A DNA stretch of 64,000 nt from Paraburkholderia antibiotica (GCF_012927125.1 NZ_JABBFZ010000001.1:372001-436000); one strand, 5' to 3'. Positions 37,375 to 48,503 are shown, numbered from the stretch's first letter. Notes: generated by a model not told the origin, from the letters alone. Numbers and translations are program-made.

Positions 37375-38037
37375 ATGGCAAAAAACAAGTTCAATACCGC
37401 GTGGCTGCACGACCACATCAACGACCCCTACGTCAAAATGGCGCAGCGGGAAGGTTATCGTGCCCGCGCGGCTTACAAGCTCAAGGAAATCGACGAACAG
37501 GACAAGCTGATCCGTCCGGGGCAGGTGATCGTCGACCTCGGCTCCACGCCCGGCAGCTGGAGCCAGTATGCGCGCAACAAGCTGTCGCGTGGCACCCAGC
37601 GCAATTCGGAGCGCGAAGGCGGCATCGACGGCACGATCATTGCCCTCGACATCCTGCCGATGGAACCCGTCGCCGACGTTCACTTCATTCAGGGCGATTT
37701 CCGCGAAGACTCGGTGCTGGGTCAGCTCGAAGAATTGGTCGGCGAGCGCCAGGTGGACCTTGTAATTTCGGATATGGCGCCCAACCTGTCCGGCGTGGCG
37801 ATCGCGGACGCGGCGCGGATCGAGCATTTGTGCGATCTCGCGCTCGAATTTGCGCAAAATCACCTGAAGCCGGATGGTGCCCTTTTAGTCAAATGCTTTC
37901 ACGGCAGCGGTTATAGTCAGATTGTCGAAAAGTTCAAGCGCCAGTTCAAGGTGGTGGCGGCCCGCAAGCCGAAGGCGTCGCGGGATAAATCGTCAGAAAC
38001 ATTTATTTTGGGTAAGCATCTAAAGCGTCCTGCATAG
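37375..38037 (+). CDS. rlmE: 23S rRNA (uridine-2'-O) methyltransferase
   Basis: 220 residues, RrmJ/FtsJ family. Methylates U2552 in the A-loop of 23S rRNA in the 50S subunit. SAM site [14 protein letters not shown]; catalytic Lys-Asp-Lys-Glu set is visible in [28 protein letters not shown] and RDKSSETF. Followed by ftsH, a linkage widely kept in proteobacteria. Start at 37375 ([11 protein letters not shown]). Confidence 0.95.
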   Translation: MAKNKFNTAWLHDHINDPYVKMAQREGYRARAAYKLKEIDEQDKLIRPGQVIVDLGSTPGSWSQYARNKLSRGTQRNSEREGGIDGTIIALDILPMEPVADVHFIQGDFREDSVLGQLEELVGERQVDLVISDMAPNLSGVAIADAARIEHLCDLALEFAQNHLKPDGALLVKCFHGSGYSQIVEKFKRQFKVVAARKPKASRDKSSETFILGKHLKRPA

Positions 38038-38226
38038 GGGCGCAACCAGACGGTTCCGTCCCTGCCGACCCGGCGTCCGATAAGTTGGAAACCGGCGTCG
38101 AAACGGCCCGCTACCCTATTTCTGTGGTAGCGAAACGTTATGGCAGGGGTCTGCGGACTGGATTAGAATGCTTTCGTGGTGCCGCAAGGCAAATGTAGGC
38201 GCCCGTCTAAGTGAAGGAGTGGTGCT

Positions 38227-40116
38227 TTGAACAACAATATGTTTTCGAAGGCAGCAGTGTGGCTGGTGATCGCACTGGTGCTGTTTACGGTGTTCAAGCA
38301 GTTCGACAAGCCCCGTGTCCAGGAAGGCGTTTCCTATTCGCAGTTCATGGACGACGCGAAGAACGGCAAAGTCAAGAACGTCATTGTCCAGGGGCGGAAC
38401 CTCACGGTCACTCCAGCAGACGGCCAGAAGTACCAGATTGTGTCGCCCGGCGACATCTGGATGGTCGGCGATCTGATGAAGTATGGCGTACAGGTGAGCG
38501 GCAAGGCTGACGACGAACCCAATGCACTGATGTCCGTGCTGTATTACCTCGGGCCGACGATCCTGATCATCGGTTTCTGGTTCTACATGATGCGACAGAT
38601 GCAGGGGGGCGGCAAAGGCGGGGCCTTCTCGTTCGGTAAGTCGCGTGCGCGGCTGATCGACGAAAACAATAACGCGATCAATTTCACCGACGTCGCCGGT
38701 TGCGACGAAGCCAAGGAAGAAGTGTCGGAACTCGTCGACTTCCTGCGCGATCCGCAGAAGTTCCAGAAGCTTGGTGGCCGTATTCCGCGTGGCGTGCTGC
38801 TCGTCGGCCCGCCGGGAACCGGTAAGACGCTGCTTGCGCGCGCCATCGCTGGCGAGGCGAAGGTGCCGTTCTTCAGCATTTCGGGTTCGGACTTCGTTGA
38901 AATGTTCGTCGGTGTCGGCGCGGCTCGGGTGCGCGACATGTTCGAGCAGGCCAAGAAGCACGCGCCGTGCATCGTGTTCATCGACGAAATCGACGCGGTC
39001 GGTCGTCATCGCGGCGCCGGCATGGGCGGCGGTAACGACGAACGCGAGCAGACGCTGAACCAGATGCTGGTTGAAATGGACGGCTTCGAGGCGAATTCGG
39101 GCGTCATCGTGATCGCTGCGACGAACCGTTCCGACGTGCTCGACAAGGCGCTGCTGCGTCCGGGCCGTTTCGACCGTCAGGTGTATGTCGGTCTGCCGGA
39201 TATCCGTGGTCGCGAACACATCATGAAGGTGCACCTGCGCAAGGTGCCGATCTCCAACGACGTCGACGCGGCGGTGATCGCGCGTGGTACGCCGGGCTTC
39301 TCGGGTGCCGATCTCGCGAACCTCGTGAACGAAGCGGCATTGTTCGCGGCACGCCGCGGCAAGCGCATCGTCGAGATGACGGACTTCGAAGACGCGAAGG
39401 ACAAGATCTTCATGGGTCCGGAGCGCAAGTCGGCCGTGATTCGCGAAGAATCGAAGCGTGCTACCGCCTATCACGAATCGGGTCACGCGGTGATCGCCAA
39501 GCTGTTGCCGAAGGCCGATCCGGTGCACAAGGTCACGATCATTCCGCGCGGTCGCGCGCTGGGTGTCACGTGGCAGTTGCCCGAGCATGACAACGAAACG
39601 TACTCGAAGGACTATCTGCTCGATCGTCTGGCGATCCTGTTCGGTGGCCGTGTCGCGGAAGAGTTGTTCCTGAACCTGATCAGCACGGGTGCATCGGACG
39701 ACTTCAACAAGGCGACGCAGACCGCTCGTGCGATGGTCGCGCGCTTCGGTATGACGGATGCGCTCGGACCGATGGTCTATGTCGACGACGAAAACGACGC
39801 TTCGCCGTTTGGCCGTGGTTTCACGCGGACTATTTCGGAAGCGACGCAGCAGAAGGTCGATGCGGAAATCCGCCGCGTGCTGGATGAGCAGTACAACCTC
39901 GCGCGACGTCTGCTGGACGAGAACCGCGATAAGGTCGAAGCGATGACCGCTGCGCTGATGGAGTGGGAAACGATCGACGCCGATCAGATCAACGACATCA
40001 TGGCAGGTCGTCCGCCGCGTTCGCCGAAGAGCTCGCCGCCTTCGGCAAGCGACGCCTCGTCGGGCGGCAGCCCGGGTACCGAGGTCAAGCCGGGTAGCGC
40101 AACCGCGCCGGCCTGA
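38227..40116 (+). CDS. ftsH: ATP-dependent zinc metalloprotease FtsH
   Basis: 629 residues from TTG 38227, which has AAGGAG at the right distance; an ATG four codons later is an alternative. Two N-terminal membrane helices flank a short periplasmic domain. The AAA+ domain has Walker [14 protein letters not shown], Walker [14 protein letters not shown] and the [15 protein letters not shown] pore loop. The M41 zinc site is HESGH. The Ser/Pro-rich tail is disordered. Degrades unassembled membrane proteins and soluble regulators, LpxC in E. coli. Confidence 0.97.
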   Translation: MNNNMFSKAAVWLVIALVLFTVFKQFDKPRVQEGVSYSQFMDDAKNGKVKNVIVQGRNLTVTPADGQKYQIVSPGDIWMVGDLMKYGVQVSGKADDEPNALMSVLYYLGPTILIIGFWFYMMRQMQGGGKGGAFSFGKSRARLIDENNNAINFTDVAGCDEAKEEVSELVDFLRDPQKFQKLGGRIPRGVLLVGPPGTGKTLLARAIAGEAKVPFFSISGSDFVEMFVGVGAARVRDMFEQAKKHAPCIVFIDEIDAVGRHRGAGMGGGNDEREQTLNQMLVEMDGFEANSGVIVIAATNRSDVLDKALLRPGRFDRQVYVGLPDIRGREHIMKVHLRKVPISNDVDAAVIARGTPGFSGADLANLVNEAALFAARRGKRIVEMTDFEDAKDKIFMGPERKSAVIREESKRATAYHESGHAVIAKLLPKADPVHKVTIIPRGRALGVTWQLPEHDNETYSKDYLLDRLAILFGGRVAEELFLNLISTGASDDFNKATQTARAMVARFGMTDALGPMVYVDDENDASPFGRGFTRTISEATQQKVDAEIRRVLDEQYNLARRLLDENRDKVEAMTAALMEWETIDADQINDIMAGRPPRSPKSSPPSASDASSGGSPGTEVKPGSATAPA

Positions 40117-40136
40117 TCGGCAGCCAGTAGAAAGTG

Positions 40137-40167
40137 CGGGCCGGTGTGTAGCACACCGGCCCGTTTT
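40137..40167 (+). terminator. Terminator after ftsH
   Basis: CGGGCCGGTGTG, loop TAG, CACACCGGCCCG, then TTTT. A 12-bp perfect stem. Since folP starts 18 bp later, it must act as a partial terminator or folP is read through or has its own start signal within it. Confidence 0.88.
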
Positions 40168-40184
40168 GCATTTATCCGTTCTAA

Positions 40185-41099
40185 GTGAAGCACTGCTACG
40201 TGTCGAAAGCCGATTTTTCTTCCGCTCCTCTCCCAGAACCGCTGCAATGCGGTCGCTTCAAGCTGACATTCGAACGCCCGTTGGTGATGGGCATCCTGAA
40301 CGTCACGCCCGATTCCTTTTCCGATGGCGGCAAATACACGTTGCGTGACGATGCGCTGCGCCAGGCCGAACGCATGGTGCGCGAAGGCGTGGACATCATC
40401 GACATCGGCGGCGAGTCGACGCGTCCCGGCGCGCCGCCCGTGCCGCTCGACGAGGAGCTCGAGCGCGTGCTGCCGCTCGTCGAGTATCTGCGCGACACGA
40501 ACGTGCCGTTGTCGGTCGATACGTACAAGCCGGAAGTGATGCGTCATGCGCTAGGCGCGGGCGCTGACCTGATCAACGACATCTGGGGCTTCCGCATGCC
40601 CGGCGCGATCGACGCGGTGCGCGACAGCGACTGCGGCCTTTGTGTAATGCATATGCTCGGTGAGCCGCAGACCATGCAGCTGGGCGAGCCGCACTATGAG
40701 GACGTGGTCAGCGAAGTGCGCGCTTTCCTCGAAGAGCGCGTCGAGACGTTGCGGCAGGCGGGAATCGCGCGCGAGCGCATCAGCGTCGACCCCGGGTTCG
40801 GCTTCGGCAAGGCAGTGGTCGAGCACAACTATGCGCTGCTCGCGCATCTGCGGGATACGGCGCCGCGCGCGGCATCGCCGTATCCGATTCTCGCGGGCAT
40901 GTCGCGCAAGTCGATGGTCGGCGCGGTGATCGGCCGGCCGGCGCCGGAACGTGTCGCCGGCAGCATCGCCGCGGCGGTGTGCGCGGCCGAACGGGGCGCC
41001 GCGATTCTGCGCGTACACGACGTCGCGGAAACAGTCGATGCATTGAAAGTATGGGCAACCTTGCGCGACGCGGCGAATGCCGGCCGCGCGCACGGTTGA
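40185..41099 (+). CDS. folP: Dihydropteroate synthase
   Basis: 304 residues from GTG 40185; GTG 40200 is an equally possible start and neither has a strong ribosome site. Condenses p-aminobenzoate with dihydropterin pyrophosphate in folate synthesis; target of sulfonamides. Motifs: MGILNVTPDSFSDGG, DIGGESTRPGA, LSVDTYKPEV, DPGFGFGKAVVEHN, GMSRKSMVG. It lies between ftsH and glmM as in E. coli. Confidence 0.95.
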   Translation: MKHCYVSKADFSSAPLPEPLQCGRFKLTFERPLVMGILNVTPDSFSDGGKYTLRDDALRQAERMVREGVDIIDIGGESTRPGAPPVPLDEELERVLPLVEYLRDTNVPLSVDTYKPEVMRHALGAGADLINDIWGFRMPGAIDAVRDSDCGLCVMHMLGEPQTMQLGEPHYEDVVSEVRAFLEERVETLRQAGIARERISVDPGFGFGKAVVEHNYALLAHLRDTAPRAASPYPILAGMSRKSMVGAVIGRPAPERVAGSIAAAVCAAERGAAILRVHDVAETVDALKVWATLRDAANAGRAHG

Positions 41100-41127
41100 A
41101 CCCGCAGCCACATAGGGGAGATCAAAC

Positions 41128-42489
41128 ATGGCACGTCGTTACTTCGGAACGGACGGGATTCGAGGCAAGGTCGGCGAAGGGCCCATTACACCGGAGTTCG
41201 TGTTGCGGCTCGGCTACGCGGCCGGCAAGGTGCTCGCGGGCGCGGACCACTGGGCGAAGACCGGCACCCGGCCCACGGTGCTGATCGGCAAGGACACGCG
41301 CGTGTCGGGCTATATGCTCGAGGCCGCGCTCGAGTCGGGCTTTTCGGCGGCCGGCGTCGACGTGATGCTGGCCGGGCCGATGCCGACGCCGGGCATCGCC
41401 TATCTGACGCGCGCGCTGCGGCTCGCCGCGGGCGTCGTGATCAGCGCGTCGCACAATCCGTATTACGACAACGGCATCAAATTCTTTTCGGCCGACGGCA
41501 ACAAGTTGCCGGACGACGTCGAAGCGCAGATCGAGGAGCAACTCGAATTGCCGCTCGCGTGTGCGGCCTCCGAGCAGCTCGGTAAGGCGCGCCGTCTCGA
41601 CGATGCGGCCGGCCGCTATATCGAGTTCTGCAAGAGCACGTTCCCGGCCGCGTACGACCTGCGCGGCATGAAGCTGGTCGTCGATTGCGCGCATGGCGCC
41701 GCGTACGACGTCGCGCCGCACGTGTTCCATGAGCTCGGCGCCGAAGTGATTCCGATCGGCGTGGCGCCGAACGGCTTCAATATCAACGACGGCGTCGGCG
41801 CGACCGCGCCGGACGCGCTGGTGCGTGCGGTGCGCGCGAATCACGCGGACCTCGGTATCGCGCTCGACGGTGACGCCGACCGCCTGCAGGTCGTCGATGC
41901 GGCGGGGCGTCTCTATAACGGCGACGAACTGCTGTACGTGCTGGTCAAGGATCGGATCGCGACCGCCGGGCACGTCGAAGGCGCGGTGGGCACGCTGATG
42001 ACTAACATGGCCGTCGAAGTCGCGCTGCAGAAGGCTGGCGTGAAATTCGTGCGGGCTGCGGTCGGCGACCGTTACGTGCTCGAGCAATTGCGCGAGCACG
42101 GCTGGCAGCTCGGCGCGGAAGGCTCCGGCCATATCCTGTCGCTGGATCGCCATTCGACCGGCGACGGCATTGTGTCCGCGCTGCTCGTGCTCGCGGCGAT
42201 GCAGCGCAGCGGCAAGTCGTTAGAGGATTTGCTCGAAGGCGTCACACTGTTCCCGCAAAAGCTGATTAATGTGCGCATGAAGCCGGACGCGGACTGGAAG
42301 GGTAGCGAGTCGATCCGTCGCGCGATCAAGGTGGCCGAGAGCGCGCTCGACGGCCGCGGCCGCGTGCTGATCCGCGCATCGGGTACGGAGCCGGTGCTGC
42401 GCGTGATGGTCGAGGCGCAGAACGTCGCCGATGCCGTGCAGCATTCGGAAGCGATCGCGGACGCGGTGCGGGAAGCGACGGCGGCCTGA
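41128..42489 (+). CDS. glmM: Phosphoglucosamine mutase
   Basis: 453 residues. Converts glucosamine 6-phosphate to glucosamine 1-phosphate for peptidoglycan and lipopolysaccharide precursors. Phospho-serine loop [12 protein letters not shown] (active Ser108), metal loop DGDADRLQ, sugar loop GEGSGH-like GAEGSGHI, and phosphate-binding [12 protein letters not shown]. It starts 28 bp after folP with GGGGAG upstream, so co-transcribed. Confidence 0.97.
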   Translation: MARRYFGTDGIRGKVGEGPITPEFVLRLGYAAGKVLAGADHWAKTGTRPTVLIGKDTRVSGYMLEAALESGFSAAGVDVMLAGPMPTPGIAYLTRALRLAAGVVISASHNPYYDNGIKFFSADGNKLPDDVEAQIEEQLELPLACAASEQLGKARRLDDAAGRYIEFCKSTFPAAYDLRGMKLVVDCAHGAAYDVAPHVFHELGAEVIPIGVAPNGFNINDGVGATAPDALVRAVRANHADLGIALDGDADRLQVVDAAGRLYNGDELLYVLVKDRIATAGHVEGAVGTLMTNMAVEVALQKAGVKFVRAAVGDRYVLEQLREHGWQLGAEGSGHILSLDRHSTGDGIVSALLVLAAMQRSGKSLEDLLEGVTLFPQKLINVRMKPDADWKGSESIRRAIKVAESALDGRGRVLIRASGTEPVLRVMVEAQNVADAVQHSEAIADAVREATAA

Positions 42490-42533
42490 GCGACGCATTA
42501 ACGCTACTAACGGGCAGCAGCCGGTACTAACAG

Positions 42534-42572
42534 ACGGCGGGACGGCGATAATCGCATCCCGCCGTTTTGTTT
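42534..42572 (+). terminator. Terminator after glmM
   Basis: ACGGCGGGA/TCCCGCCGT stem around a 14-nt loop, then TTTGTTTT. Confidence 0.88.
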
Positions 42573-42630
42573 TATAGGTGACGTAGCCGCGACGCGCGCA
42601 GTCACCGCCGCAGCCCGGCCCCAGTCGCAG

Positions 42631-42726
42631 CCCAAGCCCAAGCCCAAGCCCAAGCCCAAGCCCAAGCCCAAGCCCAAGCCCAAGCCCAAGCCCAAGCCCA
42701 AGCCCAAGCCCAAGCCCAAGCCCAAG
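42631..42726. repeat. Hexanucleotide microsatellite (CCCAAG)16
   Basis: Sixteen exact tandem copies of CCCAAG, then CCCC. It is intergenic, between the glmM terminator and the pstS control region. The gene-free stretch 42490-43081 holds, in order, the glmM terminator, this array, about 240 bp of C-rich, G-poor DNA with CACCC/CCACC words, and the Pho boxes. Because the unit is six bases, all frames stay open through the array, giving artificial Gly-Leu or Trp-Ala readings on the minus strand. Confidence 0.97.
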
Positions 42727-42972
42727 CCCCAACACTCCCCGAGCCTCGCCAGCATTCCGAACATCCCCACACCCACCCGACCCACCCAAATCGCGTCCCC
42801 GCAACCTTGCCACCTAGCCGCATCCACACCCACCGGCTACCGCCTCACCCCCCACCTCCACCCCAGCGCAAACGTTCCCGCCCCATCGTTTTTGCCTAAC
42901 CTTCCGGCAATTCAATCCGCATCACCAGAGCACCAATTTGTCCGCTCCAACACCTTTCGACGAGTAATATTA

Positions 42973-43011
42973 CTGTCACAGTTGTTTCATGATTAGTCAT
43001 GGTTTTGTCAC
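42973..43011 (+). promoter_or_regulatory. Tandem Pho boxes (PhoB sites) of the pst-pho operon
   Basis: Four half-sites with TCA cores spaced 11, 10 and 11 bp: CTGTCAC, GTTTCAT, TAGTCAT, TTGTCAC. They end 70 bp before the pstS start codon. The first and last match the CTGTCAT/C consensus best. Confidence 0.88.
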
Positions 43012-43081
43012 ACAGAGACCCTAAGCTTCGCGGTGTTCGAGTTACCCGCTCACATCACACGCTTACCCCCCTGGAGGTCTC

Positions 43082-44113
43082 ATGAAATTGATGCACACCG
43101 TGTTCGCTGGCGTCGCTGGCGCGCTTTTCGCTATCGCAGCGCAAGCCGCAGACATCACTGGCGCGGGCAGCACCTTCGCAGCACCGATCTACACGAAGTG
43201 GGCTGACGCTTATCAGAAGTCCGGCGGCGGCAAGGTTAACTATCAAGGTATCGGTTCGTCGGGCGGCGTGAAGCAGATCGTCGCGAAGACCGTCGACTTC
43301 GCCGGTTCGGACGCTCCGCTGAAGGACGACGAACTCGCCAAGGAAGGCCTGTTCCAGTTCCCGACGGTGGTCGGCGGCGTGGTGCCGGCTGTCAACGTGC
43401 CGGGCGTGAAGCCGGGCGAACTGGTGCTGTCGGGTCAGGTGCTCGGCGACATCTATCTGGGCAAGATCAAGAAGTGGAATGACCCGGCGATCGTCGCGCT
43501 GAACCCGAAGGTCAAGCTGCCGGATCTGGACATCGCCGTGGTGCGCCGCGCCGACGGTTCGGGCACCAGCTTCATCTGGACGAACTATCTGTCGAAGGTC
43601 AACCCGGAATGGAAGGCTAAGGTCGGTGAAGGTTCGACGGTCAACTGGCCGACCGGCACGGGCGGCAAGGGCAACGACGGCGTCGCGGCATTCGTGCAGC
43701 GTCTGCCGGGCTCGATCGGCTACGTCGAATGGGCGTACGCGAAGCAGAACCACATGAACTACGTCGCGATGAAGAACGAAGCCGGCGCAGTGGTTCAACC
43801 GCAGACCGAAACGTTCAAGGCTGCCGCTGCTGGTGCCGACTGGTCGAAGTCGTTCTACCAGATCCTGACGAACGAGCCGGGCAAGAACGCATGGCCGATC
43901 GTCGGCGCGACGTTCGTGCTGCTGCACACGGCACAGGACAAGCCGGCGCAAGGCACGGAAACGCTGAAGTTCTTCGACTGGGCGTTCAAGAACGGCAACC
44001 AGGCTGCGAACGATCTGGACTACATCTCGCTGCCGGAATCGGTCGTGTCGGAAATCCGTACGCAGTGGAAGCAGAAGGTGAAGGACTCGGCAGGCAAGCC
44101 GATCGCCGATTAA
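43082..44113 (+). CDS. pstS: Phosphate ABC transporter, periplasmic binding protein
   Basis: 343 residues with a signal peptide cut after IAAQA. Captures inorganic phosphate in the periplasm for PstCAB. Phosphate-binding motifs [20 protein letters not shown] and [15 protein letters not shown] are intact. Strong ribosome site (CTGGAGG) before ATG 43082. First gene of pstSCAB-phoU-phoBR, behind tandem Pho boxes; expected to be induced when phosphate is low. Confidence 0.97.
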   Translation: MKLMHTVFAGVAGALFAIAAQAADITGAGSTFAAPIYTKWADAYQKSGGGKVNYQGIGSSGGVKQIVAKTVDFAGSDAPLKDDELAKEGLFQFPTVVGGVVPAVNVPGVKPGELVLSGQVLGDIYLGKIKKWNDPAIVALNPKVKLPDLDIAVVRRADGSGTSFIWTNYLSKVNPEWKAKVGEGSTVNWPTGTGGKGNDGVAAFVQRLPGSIGYVEWAYAKQNHMNYVAMKNEAGAVVQPQTETFKAAAAGADWSKSFYQILTNEPGKNAWPIVGATFVLLHTAQDKPAQGTETLKFFDWAFKNGNQAANDLDYISLPESVVSEIRTQWKQKVKDSAGKPIAD

Positions 44114-44170
44114 GACGTGTAGAGCGCGTGATGCGCGACGCGGCCGCTTGATGCCGCGTTCTGTAGCACC

Positions 44171-44198
44171 TTGGCCGTCCCCCTGTGGGGACGGCCAA
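44171..44198 (+). other. Perfect 12-bp hairpin between pstS and pstC
   Basis: TTGGCCGTCCCC, loop CTGT, GGGGACGGCCAA; no T run. Likely protects the pstS 3' end or partly stops transcription, allowing more binding protein than permease. Confidence 0.8.
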
Positions 44199-44283
44199 TG
44201 ACATTAACCCGGCACTTGCCGTCGCATCGCTGGCCGCCCGACAGGTGTCGTTCGGCAACTGGAAACAGGTCCCTCAGGCTCTC

Positions 44284-45285
44284 ATGTCCGATATTCATCT
44301 AGCGTCCGGCACGAGCCGGGCCACTCCGCCTGGCAGCGCGTCGCAGCAGAAAGCGCCTGGCCGCTCCGGCGACGTGATCTTCGGCGGCCTCGCACGCCTT
44401 TCCGCCATCGTGACGCTGCTGCTGCTCGGCGGGATCATCGTCTCCCTGATTATTGCCTCGATGCCGTCGATTCGCGAGTTCGGTCTCGCGTTCCTGTGGA
44501 CGGCAACGTGGGATCCGCCAAGCAAGCAGTTCGGCGCGCTCGTGCCGATCTACGGCACCATCGCCACGTCGATCATTGCTTTGGTCATCGCGGTGCCGGT
44601 CAGCTTCGGCATCGCCCTGTTTCTCACCGAACTCTCACCCGCATGGCTGCGCCGCCCGCTCGGCATCGCGATCGAACTGCTCGCCGCGATTCCGTCGATC
44701 GTGTACGGCATGTGGGGTCTGCTCGTGTTCGCGCCGATCTTCGCGCAGTGGTTCCAGAAGCCGCTCGCCGCGGTGCTCGGCGGCCTGCCGATCGTCGGCG
44801 CGCTGTTCGCCGGGCCGCCGATCGGTATCGGCATTCTGTGCGCGGGCGTGATTCTCGCGATCATGATCATCCCGTACATCGCGTCGGTGATGCGCGACGT
44901 GTTCGAAGTCACGCCGGTGCTGCTGAAGGAATCGGCGTACGGCATCGGCTGCACGACGTGGGAAGTGATGTGGAAGATCGTGCTGCCGTTCACCAAGACC
45001 GGCGTGATCGGCGGCGTGATGCTCGGCCTTGGCCGCGCGCTCGGCGAGACGATGGCGGTCACGTTCGTGATCGGCAACACCAACCTGCTCGACAATATTT
45101 CGCTGTTTTCGCCGGGTAACAGCATCACGTCGGCGCTCGCCAACGAGTTCGCGGAAGCGGACCCGGGCCTGCATACGTCGGCGCTGATGGAACTCGGCCT
45201 GATCCTGTTCGTGATTACTTTCATCGTGCTGGCGATTTCGAAAATCATGCTGCTGCGTCTCGAGAAAGGGGAGGGCGCGAAATGA
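44284..45285 (+). CDS. pstC: Phosphate ABC transporter permease PstC
   Basis: 333 residues, six or so membrane helices, with the permease coupling segment [14 protein letters not shown]. With PstA it forms the membrane channel for phosphate. The N-terminal 40 residues are a Ser/Pro/Gly-rich cytoplasmic lead. ATG 44284 (MSDIHLAS) chosen; an upstream in-frame ATG at 44185 would run through the intergenic hairpin region. Overlaps pstA by 4 bp. Confidence 0.96.
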   Translation: MSDIHLASGTSRATPPGSASQQKAPGRSGDVIFGGLARLSAIVTLLLLGGIIVSLIIASMPSIREFGLAFLWTATWDPPSKQFGALVPIYGTIATSIIALVIAVPVSFGIALFLTELSPAWLRRPLGIAIELLAAIPSIVYGMWGLLVFAPIFAQWFQKPLAAVLGGLPIVGALFAGPPIGIGILCAGVILAIMIIPYIASVMRDVFEVTPVLLKESAYGIGCTTWEVMWKIVLPFTKTGVIGGVMLGLGRALGETMAVTFVIGNTNLLDNISLFSPGNSITSALANEFAEADPGLHTSALMELGLILFVITFIVLAISKIMLLRLEKGEGAK

Positions 45286-46178
45286 GCCAGTCGTCCCTGA
45301 ACATGCCGGGTCTGAAGGATGCGGCCACGCTCGAAACGATGCGCGTGCGTCTGCAAGGCCGTCGTCGCCTGACCAACGCGGTTGCGCTGACGCTGTCGCT
45401 CGCGGCGATGGCGTTCGGCCTGCTGTGGCTCGTGTGGATTCTCTATACGACGCTGCGTCTGGGTATCGGCGGTCTGTCGGTCGAGCTGTTCACGCAGTCG
45501 ACGCCGCCGCCGAACACCGACGGCGGCGGTCTCGCCAACGCGATCGTCGGCAGTCTGATGCTGGTGGGCCTCGCGACCTTCGTCGGCACGCCGATCGGCA
45601 TCATGGCGGGCGTCTATCTCGCCGAGTACGGCCAGAAGGGCTGGCTCGGGAGCCTCACGCGCTTTATCAACGACATCCTGTTGTCGGCGCCGTCGATCGT
45701 GATCGGTCTGTTCGTCTACGCGCTGGTGGTGGCGAAGATGGGTCACTTCAGCGGCTGGGCCGGCGTGCTGTCGCTCGCGCTGCTGCAGATTCCGATCGTG
45801 ATCCGCACCACCGAGAACATGCTGAAGCTGGTGCCGAACGCGATGCGTGAAGCCGCGTTCGCGCTCGGCACGCCGAAGTGGAAGATGGTGCTGTCGATCA
45901 CGCTGAAGGCGTCGATCGCGGGCATCGTCACCGGCGTGCTGCTCGGCGTCGCGCGGATTGCCGGCGAAACCGCGCCGCTGCTCTTTACCGCGCTGTCGAA
46001 CCAGTTCTTCTCGGTCGATATGGGGCAGCCGGTCGCGAATCTGCCGGTCACGATCTACAAGTTTGCGATGAGCCCGTTCGCGCAGTGGCAATCGCTTGCG
46101 TGGGCCGGCGTGTTCCTGATCACGCTCGCGGTGCTGGGACTGAACGTCCTCGCGCGCACGATCTTCTCGAAAAAGTAA
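45282..46178 (+). CDS. pstA: Phosphate ABC transporter permease PstA
   Basis: 298 residues, six predicted helices, with the EAA-like coupling loop [20 protein letters not shown]. Partner of PstC. The start ATG overlaps the pstC stop (ATGA), implying translational coupling. Periplasmic loop near residue 75 contains the [12 protein letters not shown] segment common in PstA. Confidence 0.96.
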   Translation: MSQSSLNMPGLKDAATLETMRVRLQGRRRLTNAVALTLSLAAMAFGLLWLVWILYTTLRLGIGGLSVELFTQSTPPPNTDGGGLANAIVGSLMLVGLATFVGTPIGIMAGVYLAEYGQKGWLGSLTRFINDILLSAPSIVIGLFVYALVVAKMGHFSGWAGVLSLALLQIPIVIRTTENMLKLVPNAMREAAFALGTPKWKMVLSITLKASIAGIVTGVLLGVARIAGETAPLLFTALSNQFFSVDMGQPVANLPVTIYKFAMSPFAQWQSLAWAGVFLITLAVLGLNVLARTIFSKK

Positions 46179-46195
46179 GGGCGGAGTGTAATCCG

Positions 46196-47044
46196 ATGAA
46201 TATGGCAGAAACCCAACTCAATCCGATCGGGCACGCAGCCGCGCCCGCCGGCTCCGACCCCGTGCAGAGCGGCCAGGCGCACACGCCGGCGCGTCCGAAG
46301 ATCGAGGTCAAGGACCTGAACTTCTTCTACGGCAAATATCACGCGCTGAAGAACATCAATCTGCAGATTCCCGAAGGCAAGGTGACCGCGTTCATCGGCC
46401 CGTCGGGCTGCGGCAAGTCCACGCTGCTGCGCACCTTCAACAAGATGTACGCGCTCTATCCGGAGCAGCGCGCCGAAGGCGAAATCGTGATGGACGGCGA
46501 GAACCTGCTGACCACGCGTCAGGACATTTCGCTGCTGCGCGCGCGCATCGGCATGGTGTTCCAGAAGCCGACGCCGTTCCCGATGTCGATCTACGACAAC
46601 ATTGCGTTCGGCGTGAAGATGTTCGAGAAGCTGTCGCGCTCGGAAATGGACGATCGCGTCGAATGGGCGCTGACGAAAGCGGCGCTGTGGAACGAAGTGA
46701 AGGACAAGCTCGGCCAGAGCGGCTACGGTCTGTCCGGCGGTCAGCAGCAGCGTCTGTGTATCGCGCGCGGTATCGCGATCCGTCCTGAAGTGCTGCTGCT
46801 CGACGAACCGTGCTCGGCGCTCGACCCGATTTCGACCGGTCGCATCGAAGAGCTGATCGCCGAACTGAAGAGCGATTACACGGTGGTGATCGTCACCCAC
46901 AACATGCAACAGGCGGCGCGGTGTTCGGACTACACTGCCTACATGTACCTGGGCGAGCTGATCGAATTCGGCGACACCGAAAAGATCTTCATCAAGCCGG
47001 CTCGCAAGGAAACCGAGGATTACATTACGGGTCGCTTCGGCTAA
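46196..47044 (+). CDS. pstB: Phosphate ABC transporter ATPase PstB
   Basis: 282 residues. Walker [10 protein letters not shown], signature [15 protein letters not shown], Walker [14 protein letters not shown] and switch His [13 protein letters not shown]. PstB energises phosphate import and, with PhoU, passes phosphate status to PhoR. About 35 low-complexity residues precede the conserved [14 protein letters not shown] 46196, 17 bp after pstA. Confidence 0.97.
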   Translation: MNMAETQLNPIGHAAAPAGSDPVQSGQAHTPARPKIEVKDLNFFYGKYHALKNINLQIPEGKVTAFIGPSGCGKSTLLRTFNKMYALYPEQRAEGEIVMDGENLLTTRQDISLLRARIGMVFQKPTPFPMSIYDNIAFGVKMFEKLSRSEMDDRVEWALTKAALWNEVKDKLGQSGYGLSGGQQQRLCIARGIAIRPEVLLLDEPCSALDPISTGRIEELIAELKSDYTVVIVTHNMQQAARCSDYTAYMYLGELIEFGDTEKIFIKPARKETEDYITGRFG

Positions 47045-47070
47045 TCCCGGGCAAAACAACGGAGTACGAC

Positions 47071-47775
47071 ATGTCCGATAAGCATCTGTCCAGCCAGTTC
47101 GACGCCGACCTGAATCTCGTTTCGTCGAAAGTGCTCGAAATGGGCGGCCTCGTCGAATCGCAGATCGTCAACGCGATGCAGGCGCTCAACGAATTCGACC
47201 TCAATATCGCCGAGCAGGTCATCGTGGCCGAAGACCGTTTGAACAAGATGGAAGTCGAGATCGACGAAGAATGCAGCAACATTATCGCGCGCCGTCAGCC
47301 GGCCGCGCGCGACCTGCGTCTGCTGATCGCGATCTCGAAGACCATTACCAATCTTGAGCGCGCCGGCGACGAAGCCGAGAAGATCGCCAAGCGCACCAAA
47401 CGCCTGATGGAAGACGGTGCGTCGCGCACCATCAACATCGCCGAGATCAAGCTGTCCGGCGAAATGGCGGTGTCGATCCTGCGCCGCGCGCTCGACGCGT
47501 TCGCGCGCCTGGACACGGTCGCGGCCGCGCAGATCGTGCGCGACGACAAGGCGATCGACGAAGAATTCCGCGCGTTCGTGCGCAAGCTGATTTCCTATAT
47601 GACCGAAGATCCGCGTTCGATTTCGGTGGGCCTCGACTTCCTGTTCATCGCCAAGGCGATCGAGCGGATCGGCGACCACGCGAAGAACATCGCGGAATTC
47701 ATCATTTACATCGTGAAGGGCACCGACGTGCGGCATCAGTCGCGCGACACGCTCGAACGCGAAGCGCTCAGCTAA
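47071..47775 (+). CDS. phoU: Phosphate-signalling regulator PhoU
   Basis: 234 residues, all-helical, with two PhoU repeats that carry the metal-binding acidic pattern (ERAGDEAEKIAKR and ERIGDHAKNIAEF). Links the Pst transporter to PhoR and holds the Pho response off when phosphate is plentiful. ATG 47071 follows CGGAG. 26 bp after pstB, in the same operon. Confidence 0.96.
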   Translation: MSDKHLSSQFDADLNLVSSKVLEMGGLVESQIVNAMQALNEFDLNIAEQVIVAEDRLNKMEVEIDEECSNIIARRQPAARDLRLLIAISKTITNLERAGDEAEKIAKRTKRLMEDGASRTINIAEIKLSGEMAVSILRRALDAFARLDTVAAAQIVRDDKAIDEEFRAFVRKLISYMTEDPRSISVGLDFLFIAKAIERIGDHAKNIAEFIIYIVKGTDVRHQSRDTLEREALS

Positions 47776-47801
47776 TCCAGAGATAAGGAACAGAGGTGCC
47801 G

Positions 47802-48503
47802 ATGCCCAGCAGCATTCTCGTCATTGAAGATGAGCCCGCCATTTCCGAACTGATTTCGGTCAATCTTCAACACGCCGGTCATTGCCCGATTCGCGCGTAC
47901 AACGCCGAGCAGGCGCACAACCTGATCAGCGATGTGCTGCCCGATCTGGTGCTGCTCGACTGGATGTTGCCGGGCAAGTCGGGTATTTCGTTCGCGCGCG
48001 ATCTGCGCAACAACGAGCGTACCAAGCATATCCCGATCATCATGCTGACCGCGCGCGGCGATGAGCAGGACAAGGTGCTGGGCCTCGAAATCGGCGCCGA
48101 CGACTACGTGACCAAGCCGTTCTCGCCGAAGGAACTGATGGCGCGCATCAAGGCGGTGCTGCGCCGCCGCGCGCCGCAGCTGACCGAAGACGTGGTCGCG
48201 ATCAACGGCCTGAAGCTCGATCCGGCCACGCACCGCGTCGCCGCGCACGCGGAAGGCAGCGAGATCAAGCTCGATCTCGGCCCCACCGAATTCCGGCTGC
48301 TGCATTTCTTCATGACCCATCCGGAGCGCGTGCACAGCCGCACGCAACTGCTCGACCAGGTGTGGGGCGATCACGTGTTCGTCGAGGAGCGTACCGTCGA
48401 CGTGCACATCAAGCGCCTGCGCGCGGCCCTCAAGCCGGCCGGGTGCGATGCTATGATTGAAACCGTACGCGGTAGCGGCTACCGGTTGGCGAAGAGCGCC
48501 TGA
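47802..48503 (+). CDS. phoB: Phosphate-regulon response regulator PhoB
   Basis: 233 residues. Receiver domain with phospho-acceptor Asp53 (LVLLDWMLPGKSG), Thr in MLTARG and Lys in TKPFSPKE; then an OmpR-type winged helix ending ERTVDVHIKRLRAAL and ETVRGSGYRL. Binds Pho boxes such as those before pstS. ATG 47802 has AGAGG five bases away; a GTG two codons upstream is the alternative. Confidence 0.96.
   Translation: MPSSILVIEDEPAISELISVNLQHAGHCPIRAYNAEQAHNLISDVLPDLVLLDWMLPGKSGISFARDLRNNERTKHIPIIMLTARGDEQDKVLGLEIGADDYVTKPFSPKELMARIKAVLRRRAPQLTEDVVAINGLKLDPATHRVAAHAEGSEIKLDLGPTEFRLLHFFMTHPERVHSRTQLLDQVWGDHVFVEERTVDVHIKRLRAALKPAGCDAMIETVRGSGYRLAKSA

Noticed and set aside
42220..42833. Minus-strand frames with Gly-Leu or Trp-Ala repeats
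   Set aside because: They exist only because a six-base repeat keeps all frames open; no start signal and they run into glmM.
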